51,251 nt of DNA from Gallionellaceae bacterium (lineage in GTDB: Bacteria > Pseudomonadota > Gammaproteobacteria > Burkholderiales > Gallionellaceae), in assembly GCA_008080515.1 (NCBI GenBank), contig VIKH01000015.1, positions 1-51,251 of the forward strand. Reading direction: 5' to 3'. Below, one piece after another: positions 46,001-51,251 of the stretch. The notes beneath the pieces were generated by a model. It was not told the origin of the DNA. It saw only the letters and a list, made by a program, of their open reading frames with translations, and did not search any database. The translations under genes and the position numbers were made by a program. Position 1 is the first letter of the stretch. Every line of letters starts with the position of its first letter.

Positions 46001-47604
46001 CCTTGCAGCCACTTGTTCATGGTGCGCTCGACCGCCCATGCCGCTTCGGCCAGATCGGTCAGACCGACCATGCGGCCGCTCCCCTTCAAGGTATGAAAGC
46101 TGCGGCGGATGGAAACCAGTGGTTCGCGGTTTTCGGGTTCGCGCTGAAGTGCTTCGAGGTTGGTGCGCATGTTGTCGAGCACTTCGCGCGCTTCTTCCAG
46201 AAATACTTCCAGCAGTTCGCCTTCCTCGTCGGGTGCGGTGGCAGCTGCTTGCGGAGCACCTGCGGCAGCTTGGGCGGCGGCGGGCAACCGCAATGTCTGT
46301 ACGTCGCGCAGCGCTGTATCCAGTTGCCCGGGATGGGGATCCTGCTGCTGCAACAGGTTTCGGGTATATGTCCGCAAAGCGTCAAATGCGGCCTGGATGA
46401 AGCGCATTTCGCCGCGCTCCACCTGGCAGCTGTTTTCCGCATAATATTTTATGGTTTGCTGCAAGGCCTGCAACAGGGGTTCGGGCTGTTCTTTCCCGAG
46501 GAAATGCAAGGCGTTTTGCGCTCGATGCAACAGGCCGGCCAGCTTTTCTGTCCGGGATTGCAATGGCGCTGTTCCCGGCGCAGGTTTTTGCGCATTGCCG
46601 GTATCGCCGAACAAATCGAGCAGACCCTGCTCGGCCTGTCGCAAATCAACTCCGATCTCGCCGAGCAGAACCGCCCGGATGCTGCGCGCTTCCGTTCGAC
46701 ACTGCAAGGCAGCCAAGTCGGCAAGCCTGCGTTCATCCTGTGCGGTGCCGGCAAGGGCAGACTGCATCCGCCGGTCGAGAATTTGCGACTTTTCCCCGAA
46801 TTCGTCGCCGGGTTCGGGGTAGTGCTCCAGGCCGCTGTCCAACAGCAGCAAGGCCATCGCCATTTCCGGCGCAAGCCTTCCGGTCTGCTCCTGGTCGTTC
46901 GCGCAGGCTGCCGCTGCCCGCACCCGTCGGCACAGGTACAGAATGGGTTCGTTGCCGATCTGGGCCGCAATCTCGTCCAGCCGGGCAACGTGGGCAGAAA
47001 ACTCCCGCATGACAGTGCCATCGCGCGCGCATTGCTCCCAGTTTTCTTTTGTCGCACCGAGTTGCACGCGCATCGAATCCAGCAGAGTCGCCGTCTCGGT
47101 GGCCGATAAAGCGCCGGTTTGCGGCATCTGGCCCGCCAGCGCGTATACCCGCGCTACTTCGGCGATGGTATCGCTCACCGGCCGGCTGCACGCGATTTGG
47201 TACAGCATTTCGCGCAGGGTGGCGTCGCTATTGGCAGGCTGCCCTTCGACCAGCGATTTCATCTGGATGTCTATCCGACCGAGCAGCTTCCTTGCGCCCT
47301 GATCGTCCGCCAGGCCGCCATGGCGCAGGCTATCCAGCAGGGCACCGGCCACCCACCAGAATGCGCGCTGCCGATCCTGCGGCATGCATCCCATGACGGC
47401 TTGCACCGTGTCGCGCATGGACTGCAAGGCTTCGGTCGGACGATCCTGGCGTAACCATTTCAGCAGGGACATTTGGTATTTGCCGCGCTCCGCCTTGATG
47501 CGCGGCAGCGCAGCTGCATCCGGCGGCAGCGCCAGCACGTCCTGTGGCAGTTCCACCCGTAGTTCCGGGGCAAAACTGGAGATGGCGGTTGGCGGGAAAT
47601 TCAT
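43069..47604 (-). CDS. chpA: Hybrid histidine kinase ChpA/PilL of the type IV pilus Chp system
   Basis: I choose ATG 47604 (1511 residues); an upstream in-frame start would add 26 residues without a good site. Hpt domains lie near residues 460-560 (HTLKGSGRM, His about 503) and 775-870 (HTLKGSARM, His about 815), with a weaker HTLVG module near 650. They are followed by a CheA dimer/kinase core (HLLRNAIAHGLENP near 1103, DDGAGL, GRGIGMDVV), a CheW-like domain and a C-terminal receiver domain (VVDDS near 1390, phospho-Asp near 1436). It phosphorylates PilG and PilH to control twitching. It is shorter than the Pseudomonas ChpA. Confidence 0.93.
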   Translation of the reverse strand: MNFPPTAISSFAPELRVELPQDVLALPPDAAALPRIKAERGKYQMSLLKWLRQDRPTEALQSMRDTVQAVMGCMPQDRQRAFWWVAGALLDSLRHGGLADDQGARKLLGRIDIQMKSLVEGQPANSDATLREMLYQIACSRPVSDTIAEVARVYALAGQMPQTGALSATETATLLDSMRVQLGATKENWEQCARDGTVMREFSAHVARLDEIAAQIGNEPILYLCRRVRAAAACANDQEQTGRLAPEMAMALLLLDSGLEHYPEPGDEFGEKSQILDRRMQSALAGTAQDERRLADLAALQCRTEARSIRAVLLGEIGVDLRQAEQGLLDLFGDTGNAQKPAPGTAPLQSRTEKLAGLLHRAQNALHFLGKEQPEPLLQALQQTIKYYAENSCQVERGEMRFIQAAFDALRTYTRNLLQQQDPHPGQLDTALRDVQTLRLPAAAQAAAGAPQAAATAPDEEGELLEVFLEEAREVLDNMRTNLEALQREPENREPLVSIRRSFHTLKGSGRMVGLTDLAEAAWAVERTMNKWLQGEANQVVPPGLLKLVLDAKAAFQGWVDSLSARGSTRIETGELVSSARQLENHLGAEPPATGTEPPPVVIGAVTLTPALFGIATEEAVQHIAALLRHLADLRASKQPSIASGFVRAAHTLVGINRTMGFGRVAELADALEQWLEQRIGQPQALTAGQLELLGQTVAALQNMSQAVRHRQEPQAQPELVARLQADQPSVPAIPPAVGLEPPAVGLEPPAPGKPAQQAQPEAAERVTQDDMDGQLLPIFLEETDDLYPKVGSGMRAWREQPDDKSLGRSLQRSLHTLKGSARMAGAMRLGELTHRMEAKVVQAMALPRPEAVFWDELESYFDRIGNIIEQLRSNQSADKAGTVEAVAERPDAARRAEAVAGAERTALAALLRVRSDTVDSLVNDAGEISVTRSRIEAELSEFKIGLLELTDSVSHLRKQLREIEIQAESQMQARVTLSRNSAEQFDPLEFDRFTRFQELTRFMNESVHDVQTVQQSLLKNLDKVAAALSGQAYLNRELQQNLMAIRMVPLASIAERLYRVVRQTGKELHKKANLELLGTEVELDRSMLEKMTAPFEHLLRNAIAHGLENPQQREQAGKSPIGDIRLALRQEGNEVVFELSDDGAGLNFAALREKAEARGLLQPGEAASDDRLAHLIFISGVSTATEVTEVVGRGIGMDVVRSEIAGLGGRVDVSSKKGQGTHFTIRLPLTLAVTQVLILRSGDSVYAIPSAMVELVRQVKPAELAQLYRNRGIEWQNRSYPLHYLPHILGDAERVPESMPHNPVLLLRSGEQRIALHVDALQGKHEAVVKNVGPQLARLPWIAGATVLGNGAVLLVLNPAQLAQRTGTIARKPGKAAPEVLRTQPLVMVVDDSLTVRKITTRLLIRAGYQIITAKDGVDALEQLVDIQPVVMLLDVEMPRMDGFELTKQLRRDARTKNLPIIMITSRTAEKHRSYAIGLGVNAYLGKPYQEKELLQHIATLASAPQTILQ
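45356..45402. repeat. 21-bp tandem repeat in the chpA linker
   Basis: Two exact 21-bp units at 45356-45376 and 45377-45397, plus five bases of a third, encode the heptapeptide PPAVGLE twice in the Pro/Ala-rich linker before an Hpt domain. Slippage here would change linker length in steps of seven residues. Confidence 0.85.
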
Positions 47605-47712
47605 GTTGTTTCGATATGTTTGGCTGCTGTGAAGGGGCGAAGAAATTTGCACCTGCCGCCCCGTCAGCTTATTCCGTGGCAATCCGCTCTGTTTCAGAAC
47701 CCATTTGCGCGG

Positions 47713-49737
47713 TCACAGTTTGAAGCCGGCGACGGAAGCTTTCAGTCCACCCGCCAGCCCGGCCAATTCCGCTACAGAAGAATTGGTGAGCCGGGTACCG
47801 GCGGTGGTCTGCTCGTTGATGCGCACGATTTCCCCCATGGCCTGCTCCACCTCTCGCGCCATATCGGTCTGCACCTGGGTGGACACGGAGATGCTGCCAA
47901 TGAGCTGCGCCAGCTCGTGCGAGACCTGTCCAATCTCGTGCAGCGATTGCCCGGCGGCGTCCGACAATCTGGTTCCTTCCACCACGCTTTGCGTGTTTTT
48001 CTCCATCGCCGCCACCGCATCCTGGGTATCGCCCTGGATGGTTCGCACCAGCGCGCCGATTTGCCGGGTCGCCTCGGCCGAACGTTCGGCGAGGCGCTGC
48101 ACTTCTTCCGCGACCACCGAAAATCCCCGGCCCGCCTCGCCTGCCGATGCGGCCTGTATGGCGGCGTTCAGCGCCAGAACGTTGGTCTGTTCGGTGATGT
48201 CGGAAATCAATTCCACGATTTCTCCGATTTCCTGCGAGCTTTCGCCCAGCCGTTTGATGCGCTTCGAGGTTTCCTGGATTTGTTCGCGTATGCCGTCCAT
48301 GCCGGCGATCGTATTCTGCACCGCACGTTCACCCTGTTCCGTCACTTCCAGGGTGCGGCGCGCCACTTCGGAGGACTGCGCGGCGCTGGCGTCCACCTCC
48401 TGGATGGACTTGATCATCAGTTGCACCGCCTCGCCCGCGCCTTTCAACTCGTCCGACTGCTTTTGCGCCGCCGCCAGCAGCCCGGTGGAAATTTCTTCCG
48501 CATAGTTCGTTGCGCCCATCACCTGATCGGATGCGGCGGTGATGCCGACAACCAGATTGCGCAGCTCTTCGATGGTGAAGTTGACAGAGTCGGCGATGGC
48601 ACCGGTGATGTCCTCGGTCACGGTGGCGCGGGTCGTCAGGTCGCCGTCCGCAAGGTCTCCCATCTCGTTCATCAAACGCAGGATTGCGGCCTGATTCTGT
48701 TTGTTGGTGCGCTCCGCTTCCGCGATGCGGCGATGCGAATCCGCGTTGTATTCCTTGTACAGCAGAAACATCAGCAGCAGCGTCAAACCTGCCGCTATCG
48801 GCATGATCGTGGAGGAAACCTGCACAATCAGCGAATACTGGTAAGCATCCACCAGCGACTGGGCCTTGGACAGCAGCTTGTCGGAGAACGACAGAACGGA
48901 TTCCGCAGCTTTCCTCGCCTTGTCCAGATTGGCCGTTTGCGCGGCCAGAGCCGCGATGCTGATTTGATACTGCTCGAATAATTTTGCGGCGGTTTGCACG
49001 TTCGGATCGGCGGATGGCAGCCCGGCCAGGGCGCTTTGAGCAGCCTGCACAGACTGGTCGAGATGCGCCAGCCGCTCCGTCGTTGCATCGCCCGCCAGCA
49101 CTCCTGCCGCATCCCGGGTGGCGCGCTCCAGCGCCAGCGCCAGGTTGGCCGCAGTCACTTTCTGGCTGCCGGAATAGCCATCCATCATCTGTTGCGCCAG
49201 GCTGCGAAATTTATCGCCGCCAACCGTTATCGCTTCTGCCGCCTTGACTGCCGCCGCGAAAGCGGCGCGACTGTCTTCCACCGTTTTGGCATCCGCGAGC
49301 ATTCTGGCGGCATCGCCCTTCAGCGAATTCAATACCTCGCGCGCCTCGCCGCTGGACGGCGGCAACAGGTCGTTGCCCAGGTCCAGGCGTTCGATAACTT
49401 TTGCGTAGTTTTGCCTGCTTCGCGCCAGATTGTCGAACGCGTCCAGCTTGCCGTCTGTACACTGCAGCGCCTGCTTGGCCAGCCGCTGCGACAACATCCG
49501 CAGCTTGCCAGACTCGGCCGCATAGCCGGCGATATATCCGGATTCGCGTAGATTGACGTAAACCGCTAACGCGGCGATGACCATGAACAGCACAGCGACC
49601 GCGCCCAGAAGGTTCAGCCGCAGCCCGATCGGCAGCTTGCCGATCAGGGGCAGGGATCGTTCGGGTGTGGCGGGCGCATCATCGGTCGCATTTTTCGTGG
49701 ACAAACCGGATTGTGGTAAGGACAGTTTGAATGCCAT
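47713..49737 (-). CDS. pilJ: Type IV pilus methyl-accepting chemotaxis protein PilJ
   Basis: The 674-residue protein has an N-terminal cytoplasmic tail, two membrane helices (about 40-66 and 315-337), a periplasmic region containing two PilJ-type helical modules (KLRMLSQRLAKQALQ near 78), a HAMP-like segment, and an MCP signalling tip with ITEQTNVLALNAAIQAASAG and GRGFSVVAEEV. It relays signals, probably from surface contact through pilin, to ChpA via PilI. It lies between pilI and chpA with a 26-base gap to pilI. Confidence 0.93.
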   Translation of the reverse strand: MAFKLSLPQSGLSTKNATDDAPATPERSLPLIGKLPIGLRLNLLGAVAVLFMVIAALAVYVNLRESGYIAGYAAESGKLRMLSQRLAKQALQCTDGKLDAFDNLARSRQNYAKVIERLDLGNDLLPPSSGEAREVLNSLKGDAARMLADAKTVEDSRAAFAAAVKAAEAITVGGDKFRSLAQQMMDGYSGSQKVTAANLALALERATRDAAGVLAGDATTERLAHLDQSVQAAQSALAGLPSADPNVQTAAKLFEQYQISIAALAAQTANLDKARKAAESVLSFSDKLLSKAQSLVDAYQYSLIVQVSSTIMPIAAGLTLLLMFLLYKEYNADSHRRIAEAERTNKQNQAAILRLMNEMGDLADGDLTTRATVTEDITGAIADSVNFTIEELRNLVVGITAASDQVMGATNYAEEISTGLLAAAQKQSDELKGAGEAVQLMIKSIQEVDASAAQSSEVARRTLEVTEQGERAVQNTIAGMDGIREQIQETSKRIKRLGESSQEIGEIVELISDITEQTNVLALNAAIQAASAGEAGRGFSVVAEEVQRLAERSAEATRQIGALVRTIQGDTQDAVAAMEKNTQSVVEGTRLSDAAGQSLHEIGQVSHELAQLIGSISVSTQVQTDMAREVEQAMGEIVRINEQTTAGTRLTNSSVAELAGLAGGLKASVAGFKL

Positions 49738-49763
49738 GTTATTTTTCTCCCTAGCTGCGACGG

Positions 49764-50285
49764 CTACCCGCCTATTTGCAAAAAGCCTTCCTGCCCCACA
49801 AGACCGCGCACATCCAGCTTGCGCCAGATCGCGCCGCGCTCATCGCGGTACTCGATTTGCTGGTCAGAGCCATTGCTTTGCAGCCACGTTCGCGCGTCGC
49901 GCAAACCCAGCACGCAATCTACCAGCAATGCCGCATTGATGCCATGCCGCTCCGCGACCAGCAGCACGCGGTTGTTAGCGTCTCCGGGCGCCTGCGCCTG
50001 GCCTTCCGGAGCGGTCGCCCCGCCGTGCGAATATGCGGCCATGTCAACCACGCAATACAAGTTGCCGCGCACATTCGCCACGCCGCGAAACCACGGTTTA
50101 ACAAATGGCACGATGGTCAGTGGCGGCAACGGCAACACCTCGGCGATATCCCCCATTTCCACCAGAAAGTTTTGTCCGGCTATCTGTACGCCCAGGGTAG
50201 ACGCCCGTGCTCCAGCCGTATCCGGCGACCGTATCCGATCGATCAGACCCTGCTGGAATTCGCGCAAATTGAGCCGGTTTGACAT
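49764..50285 (-). CDS. pilI: CheW-like coupling protein PilI
   Basis: The 173-residue protein is one CheW domain. GVQIAGQNFLVEMGDIAEVLP and PWFRGVANVRGNLYCVVDMA are typical, as is the NRVLLVAERHGINAALLVD strand pair. It links PilJ to the ChpA kinase. It lies 12 bases after pilH in the conserved pilG-H-I-J order. Confidence 0.92.
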   Translation of the reverse strand: MSNRLNLREFQQGLIDRIRSPDTAGARASTLGVQIAGQNFLVEMGDIAEVLPLPPLTIVPFVKPWFRGVANVRGNLYCVVDMAAYSHGGATAPEGQAQAPGDANNRVLLVAERHGINAALLVDCVLGLRDARTWLQSNGSDQQIEYRDERGAIWRKLDVRGLVGQEGFLQIGG

Positions 50286-50297
50286 GGTTCCGGGCGC

Positions 50298-50663
50298 TTA
50301 ACCCAGTGCGGCGATCTTGCTCAACAGTTCGGCAGCCACTATCGGCTTGACCACATAATCTTTGGCACCCTGACGCAACCCCCAAACCTTATCGGTTTCC
50401 TGGTTTTTGGTGGTGCAGACGATGATGGGGATATGCTTCGTTTCCGGATCTCTGGATATCGCCCGTGTCGCCTGAAATCCGTTCATTCCGGGCATCACCA
50501 CGTCCATGATGATCAGATCCGGTTTGTTCTGCCTGGCTTGCTCCACGCCCTTCTCGCCATCCTCGGCATAGAAGACCTCAAAACCTTGTTTGCCTAATAC
50601 CCCTCCTAGGACATGGCGCTCGGTCGCCGAGTCGTCCACTACCAGTATTTTTTTAATTGTCAT
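50298..50663 (-). CDS. pilH: Response regulator PilH
   Basis: The 121-residue protein is a stand-alone receiver domain: VVDDS with acidic Asp pair near 9-10, phospho-acceptor in LIIMDVVMPGMNG (about D55), a Thr in IIVCTTKN, and KPI near the end. In Pseudomonas PilH acts with PilG on pilus extension and retraction motors. The gene is five bases downstream of pilG. Confidence 0.93.
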   Translation of the reverse strand: MTIKKILVVDDSATERHVLGGVLGKQGFEVFYAEDGEKGVEQARQNKPDLIIMDVVMPGMNGFQATRAISRDPETKHIPIIVCTTKNQETDKVWGLRQGAKDYVVKPIVAAELLSKIAALG

Positions 50664-50668
50664 GATCC

Positions 50669-51085
50669 CTATCCCTTTTTACTTTGAACAAGCGAAATTA
50701 CCGCTTCCACCAAACTCTTTTTTGTGAACGGCTTGATGAGATACCGATCCGCCCCCACCAATCTGGCCCAGGCGCGGTCGTAGAGGCTATCCTTGCTGGT
50801 CAGCATGATGGCAGGTATGTCCATGAATTTCTGGTGGTTTTTGAGTAGCGCGCAGGCCTGATAGCCGTCCAGCCTTGGCATCATGATGTCAATGAAGACG
50901 ACGTCCGGGCGTTGCTCCGCAATCTTGGCCAGCCCGTCGTAGCCGTCTTCCGCCAGCACCACCTGGCATCCGGCCTGCGTCAGGAAGATTTCCCCGCTGC
51001 GGCGGATGGTGTTGCTGTCATCAATCAGCAGCGCCCTAATGCCTGCAAGCGGTACGGTATCGCCCACCTTTCCCCCATATCCCAA
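50669..51085 (-). CDS. pilG: Response regulator PilG
   Basis: The 138-residue protein is a receiver domain with an early ALLIDDSNTIRR, the phospho-Asp in VVFIDIMMPRLDGYQ, a switch Thr/Ser in IMLTSKDS, and IKPFTKKSL. It is the first gene of the Chp operon in this window. The ATG at 51085 gives about ten extra residues before the domain. The 166 bases upstream hold no clear promoter. Confidence 0.92.
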   Translation of the reverse strand: MGYGGKVGDTVPLAGIRALLIDDSNTIRRSGEIFLTQAGCQVVLAEDGYDGLAKIAEQRPDVVFIDIMMPRLDGYQACALLKNHQKFMDIPAIMLTSKDSLYDRAWARLVGADRYLIKPFTKKSLVEAVISLVQSKKG

Positions 51086-51251
51086 ATCAATCCCGCTGTT
51101 CTCGCGAAGGCGTCAGTACAGTGAGAACCATCATTTACATGGTTTCTTTAATTTTGCGGATTGTACGCTGCCGCAATGGTATCCGGTAGTACAAGCCTCT
51201 TCCAATATGAAATGAGTCTGAAGCCCGAGCGTATTTCCAACGAGAAATGAG

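Noticed and set aside
47605-47682. Earlier start for chpA
   Set aside because: The 26 additional residues lack family character, and the ATG at 47604 gives a natural start.

Overview
The window looks like the replication-origin region of a betaproteobacterial chromosome, probably Nitrosomonadales/Gallionellales. That is an inference from gene order and protein character, not from a search. The anchors are dnaA-dnaN-gyrB on the minus strand facing rpmH-rnpA-yidD-yidC-mnmE-mnmG-rsmG-parA-parB on the plus strand, two parS sites, DnaA boxes, a PEP-CTERM protein, aerobic hemF, and a type IV pilus Pil-Chp chemosensory operon. No rRNA, tRNA or CRISPR array was seen.

Layout. 1-5.6 kb: a tightly coupled minus-strand operon (small protein, unknown 438-aa protein, Tdp1/PLD-like nuclease, SF2 helicase) that resembles a defence module; the helicase is cut off at the left by unrelated sequence. 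5.7-9.4 kb: three overlapping envelope glycosylation genes (GT9, GtrA, ArnT/PMT-type). 9.4-10.6 kb: YdcF-like and OsmC-like proteins. 10.7-23.9 kb: origin and partition core. 24-29 kb: PEP-CTERM protein, lysS, a Crp/Fnr regulator with a CRP-type palindrome just downstream, two small broken genes and a SafE-like membrane protein. 29-38.3 kb: a copper ATPase gene whose end is replaced by a complete type I Wadjet system (jetABCD), followed by copZ. 38.3-42.9 kb: lipoprotein, truncated cytochrome b561, TsaC-like protein, HemF, triheme cytochrome, TPR protein, degenerate cyclase-like protein. 43-51.1 kb: pilG-pilH-pilI-pilJ-chpA.

The most striking structure is at 31214-38098. The Wadjet operon is bracketed by a perfect 60-bp direct repeat taken from the 3' part of copA. 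On the left, copA runs in frame into jetA (one 1189-codon ORF). On the right, the same 60 bp runs in frame into copZ. Both copies lack the normal CopA C-terminus. This could be insertion of a defence cassette into a copper-resistance locus, or an assembly join at a 60-bp overlap.

A second theme is damage to genes expected to be intact. dnaA has lost about 31 nt (box VII with the arginine finger, plus the frame). lysS has lost about 58 nt in its N-terminal domain. A c-type cytochrome-like gene has a 1-2 nt frameshift. A DUF2892 gene has lost roughly 60-70 nt. The cytochrome b561 gene is cut before its last heme-ligand helix. Since dnaA and lysS are essential, the simplest reading is a draft assembly with small local deletions. 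This also lowers confidence in the copA/Wadjet junctions until raw reads are examined.
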